Below are positions 26,271-35,840 of a stretch of 45,249 nt of DNA, in pieces. Numbering within the stretch: the first letter of the stretch is position 1; the number at the start of each line of letters is the position of its first letter. The position numbers and the translations under genes are program-made. Source of the stretch: Dechloromonas sp. (GTDB taxonomy: Bacteria > Pseudomonadota > Gammaproteobacteria > Burkholderiales > Rhodocyclaceae). The stretch spans positions 1-45,249 of the forward strand of contig JAABQV010000019.1 in assembly GCA_011391255.1 (NCBI GenBank), written 5' to 3'. Under the pieces are notes generated by a model, which made no database searches, was not told the DNA's origin, and was given only the letters and a program-made list of their open reading frames with translations.

Positions 26271-27466
26271 CTAACAAAAAACCACCTCGACAAGGTGCTC
26301 ACTCTGGATGCCAACAAGTGGAATAGATTTACCTTTATGGATGACACCATCAAGCATCACGCTGGCACCCTCACCGTCGCCAGGGATTTGTGAAATTGAA
26401 ATCAGGTACCTTGCCTGGTGATATTGATAATGAATTTTTACACTTGACCACTCTGCCGGCAGGCATGGATTGAAATGTAGATTTTCTCCTTCGCGGCGCA
26501 GACCGAGCAGGGATTCGACGATAAGCCGGTAGGTCCAGCCTGCCGAACCGGTATACCAACTCCATCCGCCCCGCCCGACATGGGGTGGGCTGGCATAAAG
26601 ATCGGCGGAGATGACGTAGGGTTCAACTTTGTAGGTATCGATTCCCGCTGCTGATTGCGCATGATTTACCGGGTTGATCATGGTTATCAACGCCCAGGCG
26701 CGTTTGCTGTCGCCGAGCTCGGCAAAGGCCATCGCCGCCCACACCGCAGCATGGGTGTATTGCCCGCCATTTTCGCGCACGCCGGGGACGTAGCCACGGA
26801 TATAGCCGGGGTCCATTTTTGATTTATCAAAGGGTGGATCAAGTAACTGGATTAACGCGTCAGCTCGATGCACCAGGCGTTGCTCGAGCGCGTTCATTGC
26901 ACTGAGTGAATGTTCCTTATTACTCGCACCAGAAAGCACCGACCAGCTTTGCGAGATTGAGTCGATCTGGCATTCGTCGTTGCTTGCCGATCCCAATGGC
27001 GTTCCATCGTCAAAGTAAGCGCGGCGATACCATTCGCCGTCCCAGGCATGTTGTTCGATGCTCTGGTGCAGGCGAGCGCCCTCTTCGACGCAAAATTCTG
27101 CGAAGGGTGGGTCGTCGTGCAATTGCGCCACTTGCGCAAATTGCCGGAAAACTTCGCACATGAAGAAACCCAGCCAAACGCTTTCGCCCTTGCCGCGCAG
27201 GCCGACCAGATTCATGCCGTCATTCCAGTCGCCCGATCCCATCAGTGGCAAGCCGTGATCGCCGTAGCGCAGACCATGCCGTATGGCGCGCCGGCAGTGC
27301 TCATAAAGGCTGCCTACTTCGGCTGAACAAGATGGCAGATCAAAATAGGAGTCATCTTCCGGGTTGACCGCGCGCCCTTCCAGAAAATGTACCGTTTCAT
27401 CGAGCACGCCGGTATCTCCGGTGCATTTGACATAGCGGCTGACAGCCAAAGGCAACCACAGGTACC
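26271..27466 (-). pseudogene. C-terminal fragment of cyclic beta-1,2-glucan synthase / GH94 (NdvB-like)
   Basis: The frame gives about 400 residues of the GH94 phosphorylase-like end of NdvB-type proteins (full length near 2,800). Recognisable parts are YLWLPLAVSRYVKCTGD, DLPSCSAEVGSLYEHC, HGLPLMGSGDWNDGMNLVG with the catalytic-type Asp, YVPGVRENGGQYTHAAVW and SWYTGSAGWTYRLIVESLLGL. The native stop is kept. At about 27461-27466 the sequence changes abruptly into the opposite-strand ATPase fragment, so the front of the gene is lost. Further upstream the frame stays open only by chance over the ATPase. Full NdvB makes osmoregulated periplasmic glucans; this piece cannot. Confidence 0.85.
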
Positions 27467-27843
27467 CGACCGAACTCAGTGGTGGCATGTTGAAACGCGC
27501 CTCCCTCGCCCGCGCCCTGTCGCTTGATCCAGAACTGCTGTTTCTTGACGAACCGACTGCTGGCCTGGACCCGGAAAGTGCCGGCGAGGTTGATGATCTG
27601 GTGCGCAAGTTGCGCGACCAGTTCGGCCTGACCATCGTCATGATCACGCACGACCTCGACTTGCTTTGGCAAGTCGCTGACCGCGTCGCGGTGCTCGCCG
27701 ATGGCAAGGTTCAGGGCGTTGGCTCGATGCTTGAACTGTCGGTCAGCGATAACCCGGCCATCCAGAAATTCTTCGCTGGCCCGCGCGGTCGAGGTGCACA
27801 AAAACAAGGCGCTCAAAAACAACAAGCCGGGGGGATCGCATGA
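27463..27843 (+). pseudogene. C-terminal fragment of an MCE-system ABC ATPase (MlaF-like)
   Basis: The frame YPTELSGGMLKRASLARAL gives the ABC signature, then LLFLDEPTAGLDPE (Walker B), a D-loop and MITHDLDLLWQ (H-loop). The Walker A half is absent; about 127 residues of some 260-270 remain. The closest pattern is the ATPase of MlaFEDB-like lipid transporters, which agrees with the MCE and lipoprotein genes downstream. The cut is head-to-head with the ndvB fragment near 27463. With neither Walker A nor the permease gene, no working transporter can be made here. Confidence 0.85.
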
Positions 27844-27865
27844 ATTCAATTTGCGCGCAACACCA

Positions 27866-27982
27866 CTCCCTCTCCACTAACTTGTTGGGGGAGCGGGTCG
27901 GGGAGAGGGGGTGCCTTTGGGTTTTAAAGCGTAAAAAGCCGCCCCTCTCCCTAACCCTCTCCCCACAAGTGGGGCGAGGGGA
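27866..27982. repeat. CCCTCTCC-family inverted repeat
   Basis: Two complex arms, about 27866-27911 and 27940-27982, contain CCCTCTCC/GGAGAGGG in both orientations, including TAACCCTCTCCCC followed by AGTGGGGCGAGGGG. A related hairpin is at 35661-35698. These resemble the common 'ccctctccc' intergenic repeat of Rhodocyclales and other proteobacteria. It separates the ATPase fragment from the MCE gene. Confidence 0.7.
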
Positions 27983-28033
27983 CTCATATCTGACCTCTTT
28001 GCGATTCCCCCATAGCACCTCCAGGAGATCATC

Positions 28034-28963
28034 ATCGAAACCAAAGTAAACTATGCACTGGTCGGCAGCTTCGTGCTGTTGCTCGGCGCCGCGCTGATTG
28101 CCGGGGCGCTGTGGCTGGCTTCCGGTGGCGCCTTCCAGAAAAAATACGATCTCTATCTGGCGATTGAAGAAGAATCGGTGGCTGGCCTCAACCTGAACGC
28201 GCCGGTCAAATTCAATGGGGTCGACGTCGGAAAAGTGCGCGAAATTCATATTGATTCAGCCAATCCCGAACGGGTGATTCTGCTCTTCGCCATCGAACGC
28301 GGCACGCCGATCAAGGATGACACCGTCGCGGTGCTCAAAACCCAGGGCCTGACCGGCATTGCCTATGTCGAACTCAGTGGCGGCACGCGCGAAGCCGAAC
28401 CACTGGTCGTCAAACCGGGTAGCGATTATCCGATTATTCAGACCAAGCCCTCGCTCAGCGCGCGGCTGGAGAATGTACTGACCTCGGTCTTGGGTAAACT
28501 GGATAGCACCTCTAAAAATATCAACGCCATCCTCAGCGACGATAATCAGGCTTCGTTCAAGAATGCACTGGCCGATATTGCGACCGTGACGCACACCATC
28601 GCGGCACGCAAGGATGATCTGGATGCCGGCATCGCCAGCGCCGCGCGAACTTTTGAGAAAACCTCGCAGGCGTCAGTCAAACTCGAACCAGCCATTGATC
28701 GCGTCGCACGGGCGGCCGACGCGGTCGAAAAAATGGGCAATGAGGTGAGCACCACCTCGACAACCATCAATGCCGTGGGCAACGACGTAAAACGCTTGAC
28801 GACTGAAACGATGCCTGAGTTGGAACGCCTGCTCGGCGAACTAAGTACCCTGTCGATCTCGCTGCGCCGACTGACTGAGCAAACCGAACGCAATCCATCC
28901 GGCCTGTTGTTCGGGCGCCGGCCAGTTCCGGCAGGGCCGGGGGAAACCGGAGCAAAACCATGA
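28034..28963 (+). CDS. MCE-domain protein (MlaD-like), start codon apparently altered to ATC
   Basis: The protein has one N-terminal membrane helix and an MCE domain (KKYDLYLAIEEESVAGLNLNAPVKFNGVDVGKVREI, then TPIKDDTVAVLKTQGLTGIAYVELSGG), followed by a long helical tail like those that form lipid tunnels, and a Pro/Gly-rich end. It is a substrate-binding subunit of an ABC lipid transporter. Relatives begin METKVNYALVG; here the matching codons read ATC-GAA-ACC-AAA at 28034, with AGGAG at 28023-28027. So the start is either a rare ATC codon or a lost ATG. The next usable canonical start is GTG 28073, which would cut the helix. The lipoprotein gene overlaps its stop by four bases. Confidence 0.8.
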   Translation: METKVNYALVGSFVLLLGAALIAGALWLASGGAFQKKYDLYLAIEEESVAGLNLNAPVKFNGVDVGKVREIHIDSANPERVILLFAIERGTPIKDDTVAVLKTQGLTGIAYVELSGGTREAEPLVVKPGSDYPIIQTKPSLSARLENVLTSVLGKLDSTSKNINAILSDDNQASFKNALADIATVTHTIAARKDDLDAGIASAARTFEKTSQASVKLEPAIDRVARAADAVEKMGNEVSTTSTTINAVGNDVKRLTTETMPELERLLGELSTLSISLRRLTEQTERNPSGLLFGRRPVPAGPGETGAKP

Positions 28964-29595
28964 AAATATTTGTGAAAACTGGCTGCAGGCTGCTCGCCGG
29001 AGCGCTTTCACTGCTGGCAATCAGCGCCTGCAGTTTGTTGCAGCCGACTACGACGCACATCCCCAACTTCTATGCGCTGGAAGGAGTTTCGGGAAAAGCG
29101 GCAGCGGTTGCCCCCACCTCAGCCCCAACCCTGATCATCAGCCCACCGCATGCGGCCGCCGGTTTTGATAGCAAGCGCATGATTTATCTGCGCGAAAACC
29201 ACAAGCTGGAACACTTTGCGCACAGCGAATGGATAGAACCACCAGCGCGCATGGTGGCGCCGTTGATCGTCGATGCTATCGTCAGAGGCGGGGCGTTTCG
29301 CGCGGTCGTCCTGACGCCCAGCACGGCAGCTGGCGATTTTCGTCTGGATAGCGAGATCATCCGTCTACAGCAGGATTTCCGTACCCGTCCCGGCACAGTT
29401 CGTTTTACGCTGCGCGCAACGCTGATCGATGAAAACACACGTCGCGTTGTCGCCTGGCGCGAATTTGATCAGAGTGTGGCAACCAGCAGTGAAGACCCTT
29501 ATGGCGGGGTCGTCGGTGCCAACCGTGCCGTGCAAAGTACACTGGAAAACCTGGCGAATTTCGCTGTTGAAACGACGCGTAACTTTCCGAAATAG
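28960..29595 (+). CDS. ABC-type transport auxiliary lipoprotein (PqiC/DUF330-like)
   Basis: A 211-residue lipoprotein with lipobox LAISAC (Cys near residue 24). The mature part fits the ABC-type transport auxiliary lipoprotein family (PF03886): FYAL near the start, PTLIISPPHAAAGFDSKRMIYLREN, EWIEPPARMVAPLIVDAI, FRLDSEIIRLQQDF, RFTLRATLIDENTRRVVAW. Such proteins partner MCE transporters in the outer membrane. It overlaps the MCE gene (ATGA), so it is translationally coupled. As the ATPase is broken and no permease is present, the pair may be orphaned, or may work with components elsewhere. Confidence 0.85.
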   Translation: MKIFVKTGCRLLAGALSLLAISACSLLQPTTTHIPNFYALEGVSGKAAAVAPTSAPTLIISPPHAAAGFDSKRMIYLRENHKLEHFAHSEWIEPPARMVAPLIVDAIVRGGAFRAVVLTPSTAAGDFRLDSEIIRLQQDFRTRPGTVRFTLRATLIDENTRRVVAWREFDQSVATSSEDPYGGVVGANRAVQSTLENLANFAVETTRNFPK

Positions 29596-29719
29596 ATGCC
29601 TTAGGGCTGTTCACGATTTTCTGAAAGCCATGAAACCGGGCTGCGGTTTTGAATGAGTCTGCTAAATCCCTCCGACCACCATCTCTAACTGGGCGGTATC
29701 ACTTCTGGCGTAGCACCAA

Positions 29720-30133
29720 TCAAATAAACGTATCTGCTGAAACCTCAAAACGCTTGCTCAGGGCTTGGATCTGGCGAATATTTAACGCACGTTTTCCGGT
29801 CAGGATTTCAGACACAACACCTTGACTGCCGATCTCCGGGATCTCAGATTGTTTCAAGCTGTGCTGTTCCATCAAAAAGCGAAGCGCATCAACGCCAACG
29901 ACCGGCGGAAGCGGATGATGCTCCGTTTCATAGTCTTCGATCAGATCGCCGACAATATCAACTAGCCCCATCAACGGATGGCTCTCGTTCTCGCCAACAA
30001 CATCAAGCAGGGCGTTAAGCGTGTCCGTCATTTGCGCATAGTGATCCTCGCCCTGAATCGGTCCGATATTAGTTGCGGCATTGAAAGCTTGCCAGGCAGG
30101 CAACAGATGTTCGATTTTCGTATGAGCGTTCAT
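29720..30133 (-). CDS. higA: HigA-type antitoxin with C-terminal HTH
   Basis: A 137-residue protein. The N-terminal half (HLLPAWQAFNAATNIGPIQGEDHYAQMTDTLNALLDVVG) is a helical toxin-binding region and the C-terminal half (about 75-135) is an XRE helix-turn-helix: ALRFLMEQHSLKQSEIPEIGSQGVVSEILTGKRALNIRQIQALSKRF. It neutralises HigB and represses the operon. The gene order is toxin first, as usual in higBA. Its start overlaps the end of higB by four bases. Confidence 0.88.
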   Translation of the reverse strand: MNAHTKIEHLLPAWQAFNAATNIGPIQGEDHYAQMTDTLNALLDVVGENESHPLMGLVDIVGDLIEDYETEHHPLPPVVGVDALRFLMEQHSLKQSEIPEIGSQGVVSEILTGKRALNIRQIQALSKRFEVSADTFI

Positions 30134-30414
30134 TTCCAGTCGTCCTTATCGTATTCAGCATGAGTTAGCACAGCGTTAACATAGACAATCTGTTTTTCAA
30201 ATCGAACGTGAGCAATGATCCTGAATTTATTGCCTCCGATGTCGAAAACAGTTTTTTCGCCCACCTTATCCACCGCAACGAATGAACGTTTTAATTCCGC
30301 CCAATTCGTAAAAATGTTCTTCTCGATCACTTTCCGCCAGCCTTGGAGAGGAGCTGCTGCCAGCGGGTAAGTTTCCGAAAACTCCCTTAGTGCTCGATTG
30401 CTGATCAATTTCAT
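30130..30414 (-). CDS. higB: HigB-type mRNA interferase toxin
   Basis: A 94-residue RelE-superfamily HigB toxin (PF09907): FSETYPLAAAPLQGWRKVIEKNIFTNWAELKRSF, then KTVFDIGGNKFRIIAHVRFEKQIVYVNAVLTHAEYDKD. The last part, with Arg, the HAEYDK motif and aromatic residues, is typical. It cuts mRNA at the ribosome. It is intact and paired with HigA by a 4-base overlap. The promoter just upstream gives an almost leaderless mRNA. No Shine-Dalgarno sequence precedes the ATG. Confidence 0.9.
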   Translation of the reverse strand: MKLISNRALREFSETYPLAAAPLQGWRKVIEKNIFTNWAELKRSFVAVDKVGEKTVFDIGGNKFRIIAHVRFEKQIVYVNAVLTHAEYDKDDWK

Positions 30415-30420
30415 ACATTT

Positions 30421-30449
30421 ATTGTATCTCAGATTGAGATATATGCAAT
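30421..30449 (-). promoter_or_regulatory. higBA promoter with palindromic operator
   Basis: On the minus strand, TTGCAT (30449-30444), 17 bases, TACAAT (30426-30421) form a sigma-70 promoter. A perfect 7-bp palindrome TATCTCA-GAT-TGAGATA (30425-30441) fills the spacer and touches the -10 box, the likely HigA operator. The expected start site is at about 30414-30415, the first base of the higB ATG. Confidence 0.8.
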
Positions 30450-30559
30450 AACCTGTTTTCGAACAATCAGCGGATCAAGATAATCAACCTATCCTGGATA
30501 TTGCGCAAAGAGGGCGAATAGAGCATCGCGCAATGAGCGAAAGCACGACTCAGGCGCCA

Positions 30560-32350
<1,791 letters not shown>

Positions 32351-32541
32351 GGCAGTTCCTTTTTGTCATTTGATAAGAATCCCCGAAATGCATGGAATCG
32401 CGTCACTTCAGGGCCGTAAGTGGAAAGTACGCTGTAAGCAAAAGCCACTCTGTTCGATAGCGCACAGAAAAAGTGCTTGTTGAAGCAGACACTGCATCTA
32501 TCGGCAAACCATGCCGTATCAACCCGAAAAGGATAGAAATC

Positions 32542-32856
32542 ATGAACACAAAACTTGCTGCTACGTGCCTGATCGCCGGCCTGATGTTGGTGCCGGTTGC
32601 CGGTTACACCGCCGATTCCGCACCGACGACCTATGTCAAGGATTCGGTTATCACCACCAAGGTCAAAGCTGAGCTGGCCGCTGAAAAGATGGATAGCCTG
32701 ATTCACATTGGCGTAGACACCACCCAGAAAGGCGAAGTCGTCCTGACCGGCACTGTCAAGACCAAAGCCGCATCAGACAAGGCTGTTGCAATCACCCGCG
32801 CAGTCAAGGGTGTTGCTTCAGTCGACAATCAGATCAAGGTCGTTGCCGAGAAATAA
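32542..32856 (+). CDS. Exported BON-domain protein (OsmY-like)
   Basis: A 104-residue protein with a signal peptide (cleavage near YTA|DS) and a single BON domain: YVKDSVITTKVKAELAAEK, IHIGVDTTQKGEVVLTGTVKTKAASDKAVAITRAVKGVASVDNQI. BON proteins bind phospholipid or peptidoglycan in the periplasm; OsmY has two such domains. ATG 32542 has AAGGA at good distance; an earlier in-frame start lacks one. It is divergent from the collagen-like lipoprotein. A strong terminator follows at 32941-32975. Confidence 0.88.
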   Translation: MNTKLAATCLIAGLMLVPVAGYTADSAPTTYVKDSVITTKVKAELAAEKMDSLIHIGVDTTQKGEVVLTGTVKTKAASDKAVAITRAVKGVASVDNQIKVVAEK

Positions 32857-32940
32857 GACCTTCCAAATCAGGTAACTTGTCTCATTAGGAAGTCGATGAT
32901 CGACACAGCACTGATCCGCAAGTGCCAATGAAAAATCCTG

Positions 32941-32975
32941 GCAGCACTGCTTTTGGCGGTGCTGCTGATTTTTTT
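32941..32975 (+). terminator. Rho-independent terminator of the BON gene
   Basis: GCAGCACTGC (32941-32950) pairs with GCGGTGCTGC (32956-32965) with one wobble pair, loop TTTTG, followed by a seven-T run at 32969-32975. The ABC ATPase fragment begins directly after it. Confidence 0.85.
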
Positions 32976-32977
32976 GC

Positions 32978-33199
32978 CGTGCGCTGGTGGCGCGAGCCCT
33001 GGCGATGAACCCCAGCCTGCTGCTGGCCGACGAACCGACCGGCAACCTCGATACAAAAACCGCCGATGAAGTCTTCGCCCGACTCCGTCGCTTCAATCAG
33101 GAACACACTACAAGCGTCCTGTTCGTCGCCCACAATCCCTTGCTGGCAGGACGTTGCGACAAAAATTACGGGGGCAGCTCATTACCCGGCACTCACTAA
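32978..33199 (+). pseudogene. C-terminal fragment of a LolD-like ABC ATPase
   Basis: The frame reads [62 protein letters not shown]: a LolD/MacB-type Walker B ([12 protein letters not shown]) with a following H-loop-like AHNP. It lacks Walker A and the full signature. The last residues ([11 protein letters not shown]) no longer look like the family. Only about 74 residues of some 225 remain. It starts directly after a terminator and so is probably silent. It is the second ATPase in this region that has lost its Walker A half. Confidence 0.8.
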
Positions 33200-34008
33200 A
33201 CATCGTGCCTCGACAACGAGCGCAGCAAGGTCGTAAACATGGTCGCTGGATTAAACGGCTTGGTCAGAAAATCATTCATCCCGGCCTCAAAAAATTTCGC
33301 CCGGTCTTCTGAAAATGCGTTGGCCGTCATGGCAATGATTGGTACATCCTGATATTGCGGAATTTTGCGAATCCCTCTCGTCGCCTCAAGTCCATTGACG
33401 TTTGGCATCTGCATATCCATAAATATCGCCGCGTAAACTCGCTGTTGCGCCATGGCAATTGCCTGAGCACCATCTTTGGCGGTGTCCACTACCAAATCTA
33501 CAGCCTCTAGTTGTGTCTGGGCAACTTCCCGGTTGATTTCATCGTCATCGACCACCAGAACAAGATAGCCGAAATAATGCTGGCGAATCTCTGCTTCAAC
33601 ATCATCAATTGCCATCGGTTAAGCCACGGGTGTAGCGCTGCCTTTTTTCAAGCGTGCGGTGAGCCAGAAGGTGCTGCCGATGCTCAGCACACTGGTGACG
33701 CCGGCCTCACCGCCCATCAATTCAGCCAGCCGCCGCGTAATCACCAGTCCAAGGCCGGTGCCGCCTAATTTGCGCGTCATCGAGTTATCGGCCTACTCAA
33801 ATGCCATGAATAGTCGGAGGACCGTCTCCGGCGAAATACCAATCCCGGTATCCACAACCTCAAAGCGCATCAGCACGCTGTCCTTATATTCTTCCAGCTT
33901 GCGGATGCGCAGCGTTACATCACCACTCTCGCTGAATTTCACTGCGTTTATGGTGTAGTTGAGCAATGCCTGCTGGATGCGAGTCGGGTCAACGCTGCCA
34001 ACTTGCGC
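33196..34008 (-). pseudogene. Hybrid sensor kinase remnant: HATPase plus receiver domain, with in-frame stops
   Basis: Read leftward, the frame gives VDPTRIQQALLNYTINAVKF (N box), DTGIGISPE (G1), [38 protein letters not shown] (F and G2 boxes), [20 protein letters not shown], then an intact receiver domain with DDDE, FMDMQMP (phosphorylated Asp), MTANA and TKPF. The first stop (TAG, 33795-33793) replaces the usual Gln of FEQAD; the second (TAA, 33621-33619) lies six bases before the receiver's ATG at 33615. All are in one frame, so this was a single hybrid kinase. The sensor, the phosphorylated His domain and the beginning are lost. The 139-residue receiver alone could still be made from 33615. 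Confidence 0.85.
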
Positions 34009-34042
34009 TCAAGAATTTCAGTCATGGGTTTGCTCTCAATCC

Positions 34043-34363
34043 TTATGGATAATCGCCCCAAGTAATCGGAATTTTTTCTTCAAGCGAGCTTTCCAGCAAT
34101 TCGAGAAACGGCAATGCGCGTTGAGAAAAACTGACGTCCTGCCCAGATTCAGCTTCCTCTTCAGGGCTTTTCAGATGCACTGGAATCAACTTATCACTGG
34201 CAATGCCTGCCTTGATTTTGCTGATCGCATCAGGCAACTGCTCAACCGTGATGATGCCTTGAGCGGTTGTTACATCCTTGCCGATAGCGTAAAGAATCTG
34301 CTTTGCGTTTTCTTCAAAGGTCACCACATCGGCGCTTGCCGAGGACTTAAAAATTTTCAACAC
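34043..34363 (-). CDS. DUF1840 family protein
   Basis: A 106-residue cytoplasmic protein: LKIFKSSASADVVTFEENAKQILYAIGKD, LPDAISKIKAGIAS, then an acidic KSPEEEAESGQDV linker and RALPFLELLESSLEEK. This is the DUF1840 layout found in betaproteobacteria, of unknown function. The GTG at 34363 has AAGGAG at the right distance; an in-frame ATG at 34399 adds 12 residues without a site and would lie across a terminator stem. It opens a leftward group that also includes the PRC-barrel and CsbD genes. Confidence 0.85.
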   Translation of the reverse strand: MLKIFKSSASADVVTFEENAKQILYAIGKDVTTAQGIITVEQLPDAISKIKAGIASDKLIPVHLKSPEEEAESGQDVSFSQRALPFLELLESSLEEKIPITWGDYP

Positions 34364-34384
34364 GATGTGCTCCTTTCGCTTCAA

Positions 34385-34430
34385 ATTAAAAAACCTCATT
34401 CGCGGCCCATGTTTGGGGCAAATGAGGTTT
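34385..34430 (-). terminator. Terminator of the PRC-barrel gene
   Basis: On the minus strand AAACCTCATT (34430-34421) pairs with AATGAGGTTT (34400-34391) in a 10-bp stem, followed by further T residues. It lies directly before the DUF1840 gene, so that gene should have its own promoter or rely on read-through. Confidence 0.75.
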
Positions 34431-34448
34431 CATTGAGGCAACAGACAA

Positions 34449-34847
34449 TCAGAAAGTCGTTATCGGCTGCGTGCCGTAGTAGGTATGGACTTTCTTTTCC
34501 CAGGTTGAATCAGCCATGTTTGGCCAATTATCGGTATCAAAACCCGGCGCTTCCTTGAGACGTTCTTCGTCGGTATCCATTAAAAATCGCTTGTTTTCGG
34601 TGTCGACCGTAAGCGCGCTCCATGGCACCGCAAACAGTTTTTCACCCATGCTGAGAAAGCCACCGAAGGACAGGACGACATAGCAAACCCGACCGGTATT
34701 GATGTCCAGCATGATTTCCTTGATGCTGCCCAGCTTCTCGCCTTTCAGGTTGTAGATATCGTCGTCATCAAGGGTGCTGGCACTGAGTACCCTTGAACGA
34801 AGACGGCCAACAGTGACGCCACCGGTACTGATAATTTCGTTGTTCAT
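34449..34847 (-). CDS. PRC-barrel domain protein
   Basis: A 132-residue cytoplasmic protein. A PRC-barrel (about 20-85) is clear: RVLSASTLDDDDIYNLKGEKLGSIKEIMLDINTGRVCYVVLSFGG, FAVPWSALTVD. The C-terminal part (FDTDNWPNMADSTWEKKVHTYYG) is the tail often seen in stand-alone PRC-barrel stress proteins, with conserved Trp and Tyr. GGAGA lies upstream of the ATG. Such genes often stand with CsbD and BON genes in proteobacteria, as here, and respond to osmotic or envelope stress. Confidence 0.88.
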   Translation of the reverse strand: MNNEIISTGGVTVGRLRSRVLSASTLDDDDIYNLKGEKLGSIKEIMLDINTGRVCYVVLSFGGFLSMGEKLFAVPWSALTVDTENKRFLMDTDEERLKEAPGFDTDNWPNMADSTWEKKVHTYYGTQPITTF

Positions 34848-34932
34848 TTCATTCTCCAGTCAAACGATTCGGGAATTACTTGTTGCAGACGCCAAATGCA
34901 CTTCTCAAACATTTGGCATCATTCACATTGGC

Positions 34933-35118
34933 TTATTTGCCTTGGCTGGCGTCTTTGAGATCTTTCTTGAGATCGCCAAATGAAGCCTGGACTTTTCCAG
35001 CGGAGTTCTGAATCTTTCCCTTGATTTCCAGTTCCTTGTTGCCGACTGCCTTGCCGGCCACTTCCTTAACTGCGCCCTTGGCTTCTTCGATACGGCCTTT
35101 GACTTGATCTTTGTTCAT
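34933..35118 (-). CDS. CsbD family stress protein
   Basis: A 61-residue, Lys/Gly-rich CsbD-like protein: [27 protein letters not shown], then LEIKGKIQNSAGKVQASFGDLKKDLKD. The ATG at 35118 has AAAGGAT upstream; a longer in-frame start at 35169 is unsupported. CsbD-like proteins are induced by general stress; their molecular role is unknown. It is about 85 bases upstream of the PRC-barrel gene on the same strand. Confidence 0.9.
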   Translation of the reverse strand: MNKDQVKGRIEEAKGAVKEVAGKAVGNKELEIKGKIQNSAGKVQASFGDLKKDLKDASQGK

Positions 35119-35302
35119 GATGTGATCCTTTAAGTGATGTTGGATGGGAGCGCCGAATTTGCTAATCACCGCTCACGATTCAGAGAATAGGCAGAAAACC
35201 TTGGCCAATCTGTACGTTGGCGCGCATAGGCGTCGAGCCAGGAGCGCCTGGCCGGTAAACGGCTAAAGCGCGCCGAAAATGGGGCGCGACGCGACCTTAC
35301 TT

Positions 35303-35574
35303 TTAAATCATGTTTTGCGGAACGACCCAGGTATCGAACTGATCCTTGGTCAAATAGCCGGATTCGACGGCAGCCTCGCGCAGCGTAAGTCCTTGCCGAT
35401 CCCCCTGTTTGGCGATCTCAACTGATTTTTCATAGCCGATATGCAGCGCCAAGGCAGTAACCAGCATCAAAGATTTTCCGGCAACTCGTCAATGCGCTGA
35501 CGATTGGCGTCTAGCCCCCGTATGCAATGCAATTCAAAGCTGCGCATGCCGTCCGTCAGCAGGCGAATGGGGTT
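35303..35574 (-). pseudogene. fumC: C-terminal fragment of class II fumarase, frameshifted
   Basis: The leftward reading is [34 protein letters not shown], then after a one-base deletion [57 protein letters not shown] and the stop at 35303. This is the end of FumC (about 90 of 460 residues): the GMRSF, NRxRI, LMLVTAL-HIGY and LREAA motifs are in order. The frame changes near 35478-35482. The front is lost at a junction (about 35566-35574) with an opposite-strand PAS fragment. It cannot encode fumarase. Confidence 0.88.
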
Positions 35575-35649
35575 GTGATTACCTTTAACGACATCAGCCG
35601 GGCGAAGCTGCTGGAAGCGGAATTACGGCTGGTTGGCGTAAAGGATTAG
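35566..35649 (+). pseudogene. C-terminal fragment of a PAS/CheB-CheR-type sensor protein
   Basis: A 27-codon end reading NGVVITFNDISRAKLLEAELR and ending LVGVKD-stop. GVVITFxDI(S/T)xxK-x-LE is the typical final strand and linker of PAS domains in CheB/CheR fusion proteins. It joins the fumC fragment head-to-head and has no start or promoter. The assignment is from a short segment and so only fair. Confidence 0.55.
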
Positions 35650-35660
35650 GCTAAACCCGC

Positions 35661-35698
35661 CTTGCCCCCTCTCCCACAAGAGGGAGAGGGGAGGCAAG
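35661..35698. repeat. CCCTCTCCC-type hairpin
   Basis: CTTGCC-CCCTCTCCC (35661-35675) pairs with GGGAGAGGG-GA-GGCAAG (35682-35698), loop ACAAGA. It belongs to the same repeat group as the arms at 27866-27982 and lies directly between the PAS fragment and the ferritin-like fragment. Confidence 0.75.
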
Positions 35699-35840
35699 AG
35701 CGCCGCTACGCAACAACCAGTGAACAATGCTTACCCGCTCGGCTGGCCAGAGTCACCAGCATGTCGAGACTGAATTTATCCCATTTGCCGCGCACAAGAT
35801 CCGTACGCTGTCACTTACAGGCGTAGCTCAGAAGGGGAAT

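Noticed and set aside
27461..27466. GGTACC at the ndvB/ATPase junction as a sign of a cloning artefact
   Set aside because: No vector sequence is near, and one six-base match is expected by chance; natural microhomology is as likely. Read data would decide.
30500..30534. ATTGCGC...GCGCAAT inverted repeat before higBA
   Set aside because: Only a 7-bp stem with a 21-base loop, no T-run and no clear promoter; too weak to call.
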